Source: Mesorhizobium australicum WSM2073
Lineage (GTDB): Bacteria; Pseudomonadota; Alphaproteobacteria; Rhizobiales; Rhizobiaceae
Length of the DNA stretch: 64,000 nt
Reading direction: 5' to 3'
NCBI RefSeq assembly: GCF_000230995.2
Contig: NC_019973.1
Span: 4,726,001-4,790,000 of the forward strand
Below the pieces are notes generated by a model that saw only the letters and a program-made list of their open reading frames with translations, was not told the DNA's origin and did no database searches. The number at the start of each line of letters is the position of its first letter. Positions within the stretch are counted from its first letter, which is position 1. The position numbers were made by a program, and so were the translations under genes. Positions 9,407 through 18,388 of the stretch are shown piece after piece.

Positions 9407-9633
9407 CAGCGTTTTCCGGCTCGTTTCGGCAGCGCCGCGAGTGCCGCGGCCGCCGCCATCTCGTCGGCCTCTTTCTCCAGCCGCAGCTCGCGCAGGCGCG
9501 CGGTCTTGGCTTCCCGCGCTTCGCTGACGGCATCGCGCTCGGAAATGATGCGGTTAAGCGACATCGACTGGGTTTGCGTCTTGCTGAACAGCGACACGGC
9601 CGGATCGACGGCTGTCTTCGAATGGGCGGTCAA
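9406..9633 (-). CDS. small charged coiled-coil protein (75 aa)
   Basis: 75 residues from TTG 9633, selected because AGGAGAAAGATT directly precedes it; the frame remains open upstream without homology features. Residues 25-75 form a predicted charged helix (RIISERDAVSEAREAKTAR, then LRELRLEKEADEMAAAAALAAL) ending in KRAGKR. First gene of the operon with the 135- and 55-residue proteins; stop and next start overlap as ATGA. Function unknown. Confidence 0.65.
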   Translation of the reverse strand: MTAHSKTAVDPAVSLFSKTQTQSMSLNRIISERDAVSEAREAKTARLRELRLEKEADEMAAAAALAALPKRAGKR

Positions 9634-9794
9634 AATCTTTCTCCTGTCAGGAGCCTGGTGCCGATAGGACGAGACCGGTCTTCGGTCGGGACCATGCACA
9701 AAGCGATGCGGCAGCGGATTCAAGATGCTGGAGCGTCCCTTAGCACGTTCAGCCCAATGCGCAGCGCATTTTCGGCGGCAACAAGCGTAAAATG

Positions 9795-9818
9795 AAAAAG
9801 GCCAGGCACCGCCTGACC
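9795..9818 (-). terminator. intrinsic terminator downstream of cspA-type gene
   Basis: On the minus strand GGTCAGGC-GGT-GCCTGGCC (one G-T pair) is followed by TTTTT. It lies about 155 bases after the cold-shock gene, so that transcript may have a long 3' untranslated region. Confidence 0.65.
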
Positions 9819-9974
9819 TTCCCTGGGAGCGCCGCGCATCCAACTGGATGCACAAGGCAGCTCCTGATGGGCAGCAGAAGCCGTGGAAACTCAAGTTCCC
9901 GTAGCCATGCGCCCGAATTCGCCGTTCACCGGTGCCAGTACATCCGTGGTCACCGGGACGGCTGAATTCTTTCT

Positions 9975-10184
9975 TCAGGCCGCCTTCAACTGGTCGGCGG
10001 ACATCTTGCCCGACTTGTTGTCGCGGACCATCTCGTAGCCGAGCTTCTGGCCCTCGACGATGTCGCGCATACCGGCGCGTTCCACGGCCGAGATGTGGAC
10101 AAAAACGTCGGCGGAGCCGTCGTCAGGCTGAATAAAACCAAAACCCTTGGTGGCGTTGAACCACTTAACTGTGCCGGTGCTCAT
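9975..10184 (-). CDS. cold-shock protein (CspA family)
   Basis: 69 residues from ATG 10184: [20 protein letters not shown] with RNP1 (KGFGFI) and RNP2 ([13 protein letters not shown]), the two nucleic-acid-binding motifs of the five-stranded beta barrel. It is an RNA chaperone acting in the cytoplasm. SD AAGGG is seven bases upstream. The 276 bases before it (10185-10460) hold no gene and likely contain its promoter and long leader, which is common for csp genes. Confidence 0.95.
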   Translation of the reverse strand: MSTGTVKWFNATKGFGFIQPDDGSADVFVHISAVERAGMRDIVEGQKLGYEMVRDNKSGKMSADQLKAA

Positions 10185-10460
10185 GACGAACCCTTTCCAT
10201 GGCAAATATTCGTTCGCCGTCATGCGGATGCACAACGCCGTTTGTCTCGATTTTTGATGTGGGAAGTTCGTCAAAGGCGCGCTCGGAAGCGCGGATAACA
10301 AAAGTCAGTCAAACAAATATCGACGACTTTCTTCTACGCGTGTTTCAGACGCCTGTCAAATGTTGCGCCATCGATCCGAGAATTCGACGCCTGAAAGGAC
10401 GTCATCTGGCCAACGTCCATGCTGAACAAGCGCCCGCACCTGAGCGTTGCCGGCGGCCGC

Positions 10461-11213
10461 TCAGCGTTCCTGGTCGGTCGGTCTGATGACGATCTCGTTG
10501 ACGTTGACGCGCGCCGGCTGGCCGACGGCATAGAGGATGGCGGCGGCGACATCCTCGGCGGTCAGCGCTTCCATCGTGGCGAGGCGCTGGTCCAGCCCCG
10601 CCTTCGAGGCAGCGTTGGTGATATGGTCGCCAAGCTCTGTGCGCACCAGGCCGGGCTCGATCACGGTGACGCGAACCTTGTCGGCATAGACTTCGCGCCG
10701 CAGTGATTCCGAAAAACCGACAACACCAAATTTGGTCGCCGCGTAACCGCTGGCGCCGGGATTGGCGACGCGGCCGGCGACCGACGAGACATTGACGATA
10801 TGGCCCTTGGCAGCCTTGAGATGCGGCAGCGCCGCCTTGGTGACGCCCATCAGCGCCAGCAGGTTGAGTTCCACCATATGACGCCAGTCGTCGAGCGTTG
10901 CCTCCGCTGCCGGCGAGAGCAGCATCACGCCGGCATTGTTGACAAGGATGTCTAGCCGACCCCATTCGGCCACCACCTTCCCGACCATGGCCGCGACATC
11001 GTCATTGCTGGTGACGTCGGCCTCGATGCGCAAAGCCGTTCCGCCGATTTTCTCGATGCGGGCGGCCAGAGCTTCGAGCCTATCGACCCGACGGGCGGCG
11101 ACCGCCACCCTTGCCCCGGCAGCAGCCAGTGCCGCAGCCGTCGCCTCGCCAATGCCCGAGGAAGCGCCGGTGACGAGAGCAACCTTGCCGGCAAGCATGG
11201 AAGAAACGGTCAT
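10461..11213 (-). CDS. short-chain dehydrogenase/reductase
   Basis: 250 residues from ATG 11213 (a longer frame from 11282 is less likely). Classical SDR motifs: TGASSGIG for NAD(P) binding (about 16-23), NNAG at about 92-95, catalytic Ser in NVSSVAGR, and YAATK as the YxxxK pair. The basic residues AARRVDR after strand 2 favour NADP(H). It reduces or oxidises an unknown alcohol or ketone in the cytoplasm. Stands alone next to a GST gene on the same strand. Confidence 0.92.
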   Translation of the reverse strand: MTVSSMLAGKVALVTGASSGIGEATAAALAAAGARVAVAARRVDRLEALAARIEKIGGTALRIEADVTSNDDVAAMVGKVVAEWGRLDILVNNAGVMLLSPAAEATLDDWRHMVELNLLALMGVTKAALPHLKAAKGHIVNVSSVAGRVANPGASGYAATKFGVVGFSESLRREVYADKVRVTVIEPGLVRTELGDHITNAASKAGLDQRLATMEALTAEDVAAAILYAVGQPARVNVNEIVIRPTDQER

Positions 11214-11296
11214 TGCAACATCTCCAAAGCGCGCCGCGCCAATGCTCCTAGATAGGCCATCCCGATAAACGGGGAAGGCCACTTCGCAGATGGGTC

Positions 11297-11965
11297 CTAT
11301 TCATCCGGCCCCGGCTCCGGCCACGGCTCCTTCGCCGCTTCCGCATACCATTGGCGCATCGCCGGCAGCGCGAGGATGGCGTCGACATAGGCCCTGGTGT
11401 CGGGCGCCAGATCCCCACCATAGGTGTCGAAGCGGGTGACGACAGGCGCATACATGGCGTCGGCCGCGGTGAAATGGCCGAACAGAAACGGGCCGCCCTT
11501 GCCGTGTTTCTCACGGCACTCGCGCCACAGCGCCTCGATGCGGGCGCGTTGCGCCTCGCCCTCGGCGTCGAGTGGCTTGTGGCCCTTTGGCCGCCGCAAA
11601 TTCATCGGCCAGCCATAGCGGACTTCGCGAAAACCGGAATGCATCTCGGTCGCCGCCGAACGCGCCAGCGCCCGGGCGCCGATATCGGCCGGCCAGAGCT
11701 TTTTCTCCGGAAAGAGATCGGCGAGGTATTCAAGGATGGAAAGGGTTTCCCAGACCATTCCGCCAGTGTGGTTCAAGGGCTTGTGAACCAAGACAGGGAC
11801 TTGACCTGTCGGCGACACGTTCGCCAGGTTGGCGGCGGTTTCCGGGGTGCGCAGCCGCACCAAGACCTCTTCGAACGGTATCTCCAGGTGCCGCATCGCC
11901 ACCCAGGGCCTGAGCGACCAGGACGAGAAGCACTTGTTGCCGATATAGAGCGTGAATTCCGACAT
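11297..11965 (-). CDS. glutathione S-transferase
   Basis: 222 residues. The N-terminal thioredoxin fold starts TLYIGNKCFSSWSLRPWVAM, with a Ser-rich catalytic region like zeta/beta-type bacterial GSTs, and contains the cis-Pro motif GQVPVLVH and the ESLSILEYL-like WETLSILEYLADLFPE. The C-terminal helical domain includes FGHFTAADAMYAPVVTRF with the N-capping Asp. It conjugates glutathione to electrophiles; substrate unknown. Preceded by the promoter region facing CsbD. Confidence 0.92.
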   Translation of the reverse strand: MSEFTLYIGNKCFSSWSLRPWVAMRHLEIPFEEVLVRLRTPETAANLANVSPTGQVPVLVHKPLNHTGGMVWETLSILEYLADLFPEKKLWPADIGARALARSAATEMHSGFREVRYGWPMNLRRPKGHKPLDAEGEAQRARIEALWRECREKHGKGGPFLFGHFTAADAMYAPVVTRFDTYGGDLAPDTRAYVDAILALPAMRQWYAEAAKEPWPEPGPDE

Positions 11966-12132
11966 TTGTCCCCCTTGGCGGTTTGCTCCTTGCGGAGTGC
12001 GCTGGCCGGCACCCTAGCCTGCCGGCGCGGCGCCCGAAAGACACCCTGTTTCGCCGACATAAGCAGCGGCTCTCGGAACCGAAACCGTGCCGGCTCGTTT
12101 GCCAAGGCGAACCAAACCCGGGAGATGCGAAA

Positions 12133-12318
12133 ATGGTGAACAAGGATCAGGTCGCCGGTGCGGCCAAGCAGGTAAAAGGCTCGGTCAAGCAAGCCGCCGG
12201 CAAAGTGACCGGCGATAGGCAGACGCAGGCGGAAGGCATGGCCGACAAGGCCACCGGCAAGGTGCAGAAGGCCTATGGCGACGCGAAGGACAAGGTCAAG
12301 AAATCGCTTGACCGCTGA
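12133..12318 (+). CDS. CsbD family stress protein
   Basis: 61 residues: MVNKDQVAGAAKQVKGSVKQ and a Lys/Gly/Ala-rich remainder without cysteines, the hallmark of CsbD (PF05532). The family is small, soluble and helical and is induced by general stress in many bacteria; the molecular role is unknown. GGAGATGCGAAA precedes the start. A strong terminator follows directly. Confidence 0.92.
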   Translation: MVNKDQVAGAAKQVKGSVKQAAGKVTGDRQTQAEGMADKATGKVQKAYGDAKDKVKKSLDR

Positions 12319-12323
12319 GGAAA

Positions 12324-12346
12324 GGGCCGCGTCGAGCGGCCCTTTT
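12324..12346 (+). terminator. intrinsic terminator after csbD-type gene
   Basis: GGGCCGC-GTCGA-GCGGCCC stem (12324-12342) followed by TTTT. Confidence 0.85.
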
Positions 12347-12605
12347 CACGTCTTCAGCGATTTGCTGAAAGCGTTGGTGAAAACCACGGCGCCATGATCG
12401 TCGCCGGCTTCGCCCAGCACGACGTCCAGGCTGTCGCTGGTGACACGTGCCAAGGCGAAGCCGCCCATATAGGCGGCTTTCGGCTTGAAGAGATCGAGGC
12501 CGTCGCGTTGATAGATCATCGGCACCTCGTGCTGGTGACCGTGGAAGACGGCAACGACGTTGTAACCCTTCAGGGCGGCCAGCAAGGCGTGGCGGTCCTC
12601 TGTGG
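12346..12605 (-). pseudogene. 3' fragment of a metallophosphoesterase gene
   Basis: Only the C-terminal third of a calcineurin-like phosphoesterase remains: EDRHALLAALKGYNVVAVFH, then GHQHE (the GHxH metal-binding motif), GGFALARVTSDSLDVVLGE and the stop at 12346. The N-terminal half with the other metal ligands is gone. Immediately upstream, in another frame, stands the start of a choline-binding-protein gene, so a deletion has joined two genes. The fragment has no start of its own and is probably not translated usefully. Confidence 0.7.
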
Positions 12606-12776
12606 CTGATAGCCGAGCGCTTGCAGGAGCACATTGCCCACACCCGTGGTGAAAGCGAGATCGTTCCAGCCGGGCTCGGCCATGCGGACCACACGGCATT
12701 GCTCGGCGTCGGCCGCCTGGGCAGCCTGCGAGGCCAACGCCAGCGCGGCCAGACAGCTTGCAAGGATACGCACCAT
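12597..12776 (-). pseudogene. 5' fragment of a choline/betaine-type ABC substrate-binding protein gene
   Basis: From ATG 12776 there is a signal peptide (MVRILASCLAALALASQAAQAA) and then CRVVRMAEPGWNDLAFTTGV and GNVLLQALGYQP, which matches the mature N-terminus of ChoX/ProX-like periplasmic choline or betaine receptors. After about 60 residues the frame runs into unrelated sequence and stops at 12570. The real protein should be about 300 residues. The betI-type regulator at 12854 and the palindrome between them show that this was once a regulated choline-uptake locus. Confidence 0.7.
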
Positions 12777-12795
12777 TTCCGTTCTCCTTATTGTG

Positions 12796-12831
12796 TTGAC
12801 CCATCGGTCTTTTTATTGTCCCATGGGTCAA
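12796..12831. promoter_or_regulatory. BetI-type operator between betI-like and choX-like genes
   Basis: TTGACCCAT (12796-12804) and ATGGGTCAA (12823-12831) form a perfect 9-bp inverted repeat, 18 bp apart, in the divergent promoter region. The arms also contain TTGACC, a possible -35 for each direction. Likely binding site of the BetI-like protein. Confidence 0.65.
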
Positions 12832-12853
12832 TGATTGATCTCGCGGGGCGAAA

Positions 12854-13492
12854 ATGTCAACATGGATTCGTGAGGCATGGAACAATCTCGTGAAACTGAA
12901 ACGCCTTGGCGACATACGCCGAAAGGAATTGCGCCAGGCGGCCTTCGCGGTTCTGGAGCGCGAAGGCATTGCGGGGGCGACGCTGGAAAAAGTCGCCGCC
13001 CATGCAGGCGCCTCCAAAGGCATCGTGCTGCACTATTTCCGCAACAAGCAGGAATTGTTCGAGCACGCCATGCGCGAGGCCAACGCAGTCCTATGCAACG
13101 CGGTGGTCGCAAGGCTTCGCCGGGCGCGGACTTCGATGGAACGCCTGGACGCGGTGATCGAGGGCAATTTCGAGGAGCATCTCTTCCTGCCGCCTCTATG
13201 CCATGCCTGGCTTTCGCTCTGCGCCGAGGTGCCGCGCGATGAAAAGCTGGCGCGCATCCAGAAGGTGATCCATGGGCGCATGCGCTCGAACCTGTTGTCC
13301 GGCCTGCGCGGCCTCGCCTCACCCAACGAGGCCGACGACATCGCGCTTGGCGTCACGGCCTTGATAGACGGACTCTGGCTTCGGCTCGGCCTGCAGCCGG
13401 GCAGCGTCTCGCGCGAACAGGCGATCCGGCAGGTCAAGGGCTATGTCGCCGCGCGGCTGGCTACTCAGGAGCGCTCCACCGCCAGCGCGTGA
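12854..13492 (+). CDS. BetI-like TetR family repressor
   Basis: 212 residues from ATG 12854; a GTG at 12890 giving MKLKRLGDIRRKEL would match the usual BetI start better and may be the real one. The TetR helix-turn-helix spans about 18-62 (GASKGIVLHYFRNKQELFEHAM). The C-terminal half carries the BetI hallmarks VIEGNFEEHLF, HAWLSLCAEV, RIQKVIHGRMRSNLL and ALIDGLWLRLGL. BetI normally represses choline-to-betaine genes until choline binds. Its divergent target here is only a truncated choX-like remnant, so the regulator may act elsewhere or be left over. Confidence 0.85.
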   Translation: MSTWIREAWNNLVKLKRLGDIRRKELRQAAFAVLEREGIAGATLEKVAAHAGASKGIVLHYFRNKQELFEHAMREANAVLCNAVVARLRRARTSMERLDAVIEGNFEEHLFLPPLCHAWLSLCAEVPRDEKLARIQKVIHGRMRSNLLSGLRGLASPNEADDIALGVTALIDGLWLRLGLQPGSVSREQAIRQVKGYVAARLATQERSTASA

Positions 13493-13672
13493 AACCGACC
13501 CGCACGTCGTCCGGTTTTCGCGCTGCGACGGGTCTCAGGCCAGCCGGCCGTCGGGCGCTTGCGCCGGACGCCGGCCGAAGTTCATACCCTGGGATAGCCT
13601 GATGACTTGACCCCGTCACGGACATGCGGTGCGATCCCTCTGTTTGATGGCAAACGCATGGTGAGGTGCGTG

Positions 13673-14446
13673 ATGAGGCTTCACGGCAAGCGGACGTTGA
13701 TCACCGGCGGATCGGATGGCATCGGCCTGGCGATCGCCGAGGCATTCCTGCACGAGGGTGCCGATGTCCTGATCGTGGGCCGCGACGCGGGCAAACTCGA
13801 CACCGCTCGCCAGAAGCTGACGGCCCTCGGCTCGATAGGCATGGTGGCGACATTGTCGGCCGACCTCGCCACCAGCCCCGGCCTCGCAGCGGTCGTCGAG
13901 CAGGCGAAAGAATCCGGCCGGCCACTCGACGTTCTCGTCAACAATGCCGGTGTCGCCTATCTCGTGCCGTTCGAGAGTGTCAGCGAGGCACAGTTCCAGC
14001 ACTCTTTCGCGCTCAATGTGACGGCGGCGTTCTTCCTCACCCAGGGGCTGCTGCCGCATCTCGGTGCAGGTGCATCCGTCATCAACATCTCCTCTTATTT
14101 CGCCAACAAGATGATCCCGAAACGGCCATCAAGCCTCTACTCCCTGTCCAAAGGCGCGTTGAACTCGCTGACCAAATCGCTGGCCTTCGAACTCGGTCCG
14201 CGCGGCATCCGCGTCAACGCAATCGCACCCGGTACGGTGGATACCGCAATGCGGCGCAAGACCGTCGACAATCTGCCGGCCGAGGCACAGGCGGAACTGA
14301 AAGCCTATGTCGAGCGCAGCTATCCTCTCGGCCGCATCGGCCGGCCTGACGACCTCGCCGGGATGGCGGTCTATCTCGCCAGCGACGAGGCTGGCTGGAC
14401 CAGTGGCGGCATCTTTGCCGTCGACGGCGGCTACACGGCGGGGTGA
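13673..14446 (+). CDS. short-chain dehydrogenase/reductase
   Basis: 257 residues from ATG 13673 (upstream in-frame starts at 13607 and 13658 lack support). Motifs: TGGSDGIG (about 13-20), NNAG (about 91-94), NISSYFANK with the catalytic Ser, and YSLSKGALN as YxxxK. The C-terminal AIAPGTVDTAM and GGIFAVDGGYTAG are typical of FabG-like SDRs. Substrate unknown. It ends 12 bp from the convergent LysR gene's stop. Confidence 0.92.
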   Translation: MRLHGKRTLITGGSDGIGLAIAEAFLHEGADVLIVGRDAGKLDTARQKLTALGSIGMVATLSADLATSPGLAAVVEQAKESGRPLDVLVNNAGVAYLVPFESVSEAQFQHSFALNVTAAFFLTQGLLPHLGAGASVINISSYFANKMIPKRPSSLYSLSKGALNSLTKSLAFELGPRGIRVNAIAPGTVDTAMRRKTVDNLPAEAQAELKAYVERSYPLGRIGRPDDLAGMAVYLASDEAGWTSGGIFAVDGGYTAG

Positions 14447-14458
14447 ACTGCCTGGCCG

Positions 14459-15424
14459 CTATGGCGCGGCAACTTCACCAGCGGCGCTTTCCACAAATCC
14501 AAGAGCGCCCACAACGTCCAGGATCTGAAGGCGAATCCAGCGATGAGGGGGCTCGTCGTCTCGGCGTGCGTGCCAGTACATCCTGATTTCAGGAACGGCG
14601 ATGGGAAGTGGCGGCTCGAAGATGGCGAGAGGCAGGGTCTTGGCTGCCCAAACCGCGAACTGCCTGGGAACCGCGGAAAGGTAGTTTCCGTTTGCGACGG
14701 CCAACGCGACAGCCTGAAAGTGAGGCAGTGCCAAGCTCACACGGCGGCTTCGCCCGATTTTGCGGAGCGCCTCGTCGGTGGAGCCCGACATCGAGCCGTC
14801 AATAGAGCGAAGAACGTGCGGCAGTTCGCAAAAAAGCTCAAGCGGAATAGGCTCGCCCCCTGCGATCCCCGCCAGTCTGATCGCAGCATTGTTTTGCGCC
14901 GCAATGATTGCGAATGGCGAATGGAACAGCGGTACGCTGGAGACCCAATCCAAGACCTCCAGCGGACGTTCGAGAGCCACATCGATTTCATCGTCCTGGA
15001 GCAGACGCGAAACATCGCCTCGCGCGCTATCGAGAAACCGTAACGACGCATGCGGCGCGATAGCCGCGACGCGCACCGCCAGTGTCGGCATCAGTAGCAT
15101 GGAAAAGAAGTCCGCCCCCATGAGCGTGAAGGTTCGCTCAAGTTCCGCCGGATTGAACGAATGCGCCGAATGAAAGGCGCGTTCGATCTCGCGCAGTGCG
15201 GCGCGCACCGGCTCCGTCAGGCTTTCGGCGCGCGGGGTCGGCACCATGTCGTTGCCGCGCCGCACGAACAACTGGTCGTTGAGGACATGACGCAGGCGAT
15301 TGAGCGCGGCGCTCACGGCGGGCTGGCTCAGCCCGATCTGCTCGCCGGCGCGCGTCACGCTTCGTTCGCGCAAAAGCGCGTCGAGCACCCTGACCAGATT
15401 GAGGTCGAGCGCATTTAAATTCAT
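14459..15424 (-). CDS. LysR family transcriptional regulator
   Basis: 321 residues from ATG 15424. N-terminal winged helix: [20 protein letters not shown] and [20 protein letters not shown], ending in [15 protein letters not shown]. The remainder is the periplasmic-binding-like effector domain. The subgroup looks like NodD/SyrM-type LysR proteins in its N-terminus ([16 protein letters not shown]), but a nod role is not supported by neighbours. It is divergent from the cupin gene at 15530, its most likely target. Confidence 0.9.
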   Translation of the reverse strand: MNLNALDLNLVRVLDALLRERSVTRAGEQIGLSQPAVSAALNRLRHVLNDQLFVRRGNDMVPTPRAESLTEPVRAALREIERAFHSAHSFNPAELERTFTLMGADFFSMLLMPTLAVRVAAIAPHASLRFLDSARGDVSRLLQDDEIDVALERPLEVLDWVSSVPLFHSPFAIIAAQNNAAIRLAGIAGGEPIPLELFCELPHVLRSIDGSMSGSTDEALRKIGRSRRVSLALPHFQAVALAVANGNYLSAVPRQFAVWAAKTLPLAIFEPPLPIAVPEIRMYWHARRDDEPPHRWIRLQILDVVGALGFVESAAGEVAAP

Positions 15425-15529
15425 GGCATCAATCCGCCCCATACGATCATTGGATTTCCATCGGCGGCATGCACCTGATCAGATCCTTCCGACCGCGACC
15501 CGTCCGAAGGCAACAAAGGAGGAAGAACC

Positions 15530-16009
15530 ATGACAATGACCGTCGGGACCATTACAGGCAAGGAACTCTTCTGGTTCAACAACACACTGGTTGCCATTCG
15601 GATATCGTCGGCGGAGGGCGAGGACGGCATCTGTGTCGTCGAGCACCGCATGCCCCATGGCGATTCTCCGCCGCTGCATGTGCATCGGCACGAAGACGAG
15701 GTGTTTCATATCCTAGAAGGACAGCTGCGCGTTCGGATCGACGGACAGGAGCGGGTCGCTGGTATCGGCGAGACCCTCATTGCGCCGAAAGGCCTGCCGC
15801 ACACATACAGGGTCGAATCTCCAGAAGGTGCGCGCGCTCTGACCGTCACGCGCGGCCGCGGGTTCGAGACGATGCTGCGTCAGGCGAGCCGCCCCGCCGG
15901 ACAGCCGGAATTGCCGCCGCTGTCCGAGCCGACGCCCGAGATGATCGAGGCTCTGGTGCGGATCTGCGCGGAAAATGGCATCGATATTGTCGGTTCGCCC
16001 TTGAGTTGA
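15530..16009 (+). CDS. cupin domain protein
   Basis: 159 residues with both cupin motifs: [20 protein letters not shown] (HxH...E metal ligands, about 47-63) and [16 protein letters not shown] (the distal His). A single beta-barrel domain likely binding Fe or Mn, followed by a helical tail ([20 protein letters not shown]). Reaction unknown; similar proteins are quercetinase-like or simple metal binders. SD AGGAGGAAGAACC before ATG 15530. Divergent from the LysR regulator. An inverted repeat CCGATCTC/GAGATCGG (16023-16059) follows the stop. Confidence 0.88.
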   Translation: MTMTVGTITGKELFWFNNTLVAIRISSAEGEDGICVVEHRMPHGDSPPLHVHRHEDEVFHILEGQLRVRIDGQERVAGIGETLIAPKGLPHTYRVESPEGARALTVTRGRGFETMLRQASRPAGQPELPPLSEPTPEMIEALVRICAENGIDIVGSPLS

Positions 16010-16164
16010 GAACGCGAAGCCGCCGATCTCTGCTCCGAGGGTTCCAGTGGGGAGATCGGAAGCATCTTCAACCGATTTGCATCCGCAGCCGCGTTATTCT
16101 CCGCTTGAAGCCATTTGTGCAACGCGATACGCCGTTGCCCAAATCGACAGACCGGAGCCTTGCC

Positions 16165-17562
16165 GTGAGCACGCCAAAGACGAGAACCGAAACCGACACG
16201 TTCGGCCCCATCGAGGTCGCCGCCGACCGTTATTGGGGCGCCCAGGCGCAGCGTTCCCTCGGCAATTTCAAGATCGGTTGGGAGAAGCAGCCGGTTTCGA
16301 TCGTGCGCGCGCTGGGCATCGTCAAGCGGGCGGCGGCGGAAGCCAACATGGAGCTCAAGCGGCTCGATCCGGCCATCGGCAAGGCGATCATCGAGGCCTC
16401 GCAAGAGGTCATCGACGGCAAGCTCAACGACCACTTTCCGCTGGTGGTCTGGCAGACCGGCTCGGGCACGCAGTCCAACATGAACGCCAACGAGGTGATC
16501 TCGAACCGCGCGATCGAGATGCTGGGCGGCGTCATGGGCTCGAAGAAGCCGGTGCACCCCAACGATCACGTCAATATGAGCCAGTCCTCCAACGACACCT
16601 ATCCGACGGCCATGCACATCGCCTGCGCCGAGCGGATCGAGCATGACCTGATCCCCGCTCTGCACCACCTGCACAAGGCGCTCGCCGCCAAGAGCCGGGA
16701 CTTCAACCACATCATCAAGATCGGCCGCACCCACACGCAGGATGCCACGCCGCTGACGCTGGGCCAGGAATTCTCCGGCTATGCCGCGCAGGTCGCCTCC
16801 TCGATCAAGCGCATCGAGCAGACGCTGCCCGGCCTGCAGGAACTGGCGCAGGGCGGCACCGCCGTCGGCACCGGCCTCAATGCGCCGGTCGGTTTCGCCG
16901 AGCGGGTGGCCGATCGCATCGCCGCCATTACCGGCATTGCCTTCGTCACCGCGCCGAACAAGTTCGAGGCGCTCGCCGCCCATGATTCCATGGTGTTCTC
17001 GCACGGTGCCATCAATGCCGCGGCCGCGGCACTGTTCAAGATCGCCAACGACATCCGTTTCCTTGGCTCCGGCCCGCGCTCGGGCCTCGGCGAATTGTCG
17101 CTGCCGGAAAACGAACCCGGCTCCTCGATCATGCCGGGCAAGGTCAACCCTACCCAGTGCGAGGCGATGACGCAGGTCTGCGTGCAGGTGTTCGGCAACA
17201 ATGCGGCGCTTACCTTCGCCGGCAGCCAAGGCCATTTCGAGCTCAACGTCTACAATCCGCTGATGGCGTACAATTTCCTGCAGTCGGTGCAGTTGCTCGC
17301 CGACGCCTCGGTCTCCTTCACCGACAATTGCGTCGTCGGCATCGAGGCGCGAGAGGACAACATCAAGGCGGCTCTCGACCGTTCGCTGATGCTGGTGACC
17401 GCGCTTGCGCCCACCATCGGCTACGACAACGCCGCCAAGATCGCCAAGACCGCGCACAAGAAAGGCACGACGTTGCGCGAGGAAGCGTTGGCAACCGGAC
17501 TGGTCAGCGAGGCCGACTATGACCGCCTGGTGCGGCCGCAGGACATGACACATCCGGGGTGA
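16165..17562 (+). CDS. fumC: class II fumarate hydratase
   Basis: 465 residues from GTG 16165 (GGAG nine bases upstream). Carries the fumarase/aspartase signature [11 protein letters not shown] (about 317-327) and the substrate-binding [13 protein letters not shown] and [11 protein letters not shown] segments; length is normal for FumC. Converts fumarate to L-malate in the TCA cycle in the cytoplasm, without an iron-sulfur cluster. It stands alone, with 155 bp upstream for its promoter. Confidence 0.97.
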   Translation: MSTPKTRTETDTFGPIEVAADRYWGAQAQRSLGNFKIGWEKQPVSIVRALGIVKRAAAEANMELKRLDPAIGKAIIEASQEVIDGKLNDHFPLVVWQTGSGTQSNMNANEVISNRAIEMLGGVMGSKKPVHPNDHVNMSQSSNDTYPTAMHIACAERIEHDLIPALHHLHKALAAKSRDFNHIIKIGRTHTQDATPLTLGQEFSGYAAQVASSIKRIEQTLPGLQELAQGGTAVGTGLNAPVGFAERVADRIAAITGIAFVTAPNKFEALAAHDSMVFSHGAINAAAAALFKIANDIRFLGSGPRSGLGELSLPENEPGSSIMPGKVNPTQCEAMTQVCVQVFGNNAALTFAGSQGHFELNVYNPLMAYNFLQSVQLLADASVSFTDNCVVGIEAREDNIKAALDRSLMLVTALAPTIGYDNAAKIAKTAHKKGTTLREEALATGLVSEADYDRLVRPQDMTHPG

Positions 17563-17739
17563 AGGCATTTTTCGGCGGGAGAATATCCTCACGCCAGCGC
17601 GTCGACCGACATGAATTTCCGCTTTTCACCGGTTCACAGAAACGTATTCCTGTGAACAATGTGTCGCCGGATAGGCAGCTTTGGTGAACAGTCGACATGC
17701 TCTATCTGACGGGGCATCAACCCCATTCGGAGAGCCACC

Positions 17740-18162
17740 ATGTCCACAAACACCTCCTTCGCCGGCAGCGGCACCGCGTCCAACAGCTCTGTCACCATCC
17801 TTGTCGGCCGTATCCTGCTCGCGGTCATTTTCCTGCTTTCGGGATTCGGCAAGCTCACGGCCATTTCCGGCACTGCCGCCTATTTCGGCGGCCTCGGCCT
17901 GCCGGCGCCGACGGCGACGGCCGTCATCGTCGGACTGATCGAGCTGCTTGGCGGCCTTGCCGTCCTCGTCGGCTTCCAGACCAGGGTCGCCGCCTGGGTG
18001 CTCGCGATTTTCACGATCGCCACCGGGCTGGTTGCCCACACCGGCTGGGCCGACCAGATGCAGATGATCCAGTTCCTCAAGAACGTCGCCATCACCGGCG
18101 GTTTCCTGCTGCTGGCCTCCTCGGGTCCCGGCGCCTATTCGATCGACGCCAAGCGCGGCTGA
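17740..18162 (+). CDS. DoxX family membrane protein
   Basis: 140 residues with four hydrophobic helices: VGRILLAVIFLLSGFGKL (the DoxX N-terminal motif), AAYFGGLGLP, VIVGLIELLGGLAVLVGF and a last helix near ITGGFLLLASS. Inner-membrane protein of unknown biochemical role, in other bacteria linked to redox or thiosulfate handling. A paralogue of exactly the same length follows at 18389, separated by a terminator and a dispersed repeat. Confidence 0.9.
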   Translation: MSTNTSFAGSGTASNSSVTILVGRILLAVIFLLSGFGKLTAISGTAAYFGGLGLPAPTATAVIVGLIELLGGLAVLVGFQTRVAAWVLAIFTIATGLVAHTGWADQMQMIQFLKNVAITGGFLLLASSGPGAYSIDAKRG

Positions 18163-18190
18163 GGTTTTTTCCTCCCAAGGATCTGAAACG

Positions 18191-18221
18191 AGCGGCGCGG
18201 AATTTTTCCGCGCCGCTTTTT
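18191..18221 (+). terminator. intrinsic terminator after first DoxX gene
   Basis: AGCGGCGCGGAA-TTT-TTCCGCGCCGCT, a perfect 12-bp stem, followed by TTTT. Confidence 0.92.
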
Positions 18222-18240
18222 CGTTATGTGATCACAGGCC

Positions 18241-18342
18241 TACAGCACGTCGCGGCAAATAGGATTCGCCCGAGCTGCTGAAAGCTTCTGGTTTTATGCA
18301 TGTCGTTGTCCCGGACCAAGGACACTCCCGGGCGACATGCAT
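18241..18342 (+). repeat. dispersed intergenic repeat, copy 2 (RIME-like)
   Basis: About 100 bp similar to 8321-8420. Its right part forms a hairpin with arms TGCATGTCG (18298-18306) and CGACATGCA (18333-18341) around a GTCCCGGA/TCCCGGG core. It lies between two paralogous DoxX genes and is probably a mobile palindromic unit of the rhizobial intergenic kind. Confidence 0.75.
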
Positions 18343-18388
18343 TAGACTGCAATGGTCGCCGGCGACCGTGCCGGCAAGGGAGTGAGCC

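Noticed and set aside
15880..17592. 570-codon open frame antisense to fumC
   Set aside because: Shadow of fumC, which has all fumarase motifs.
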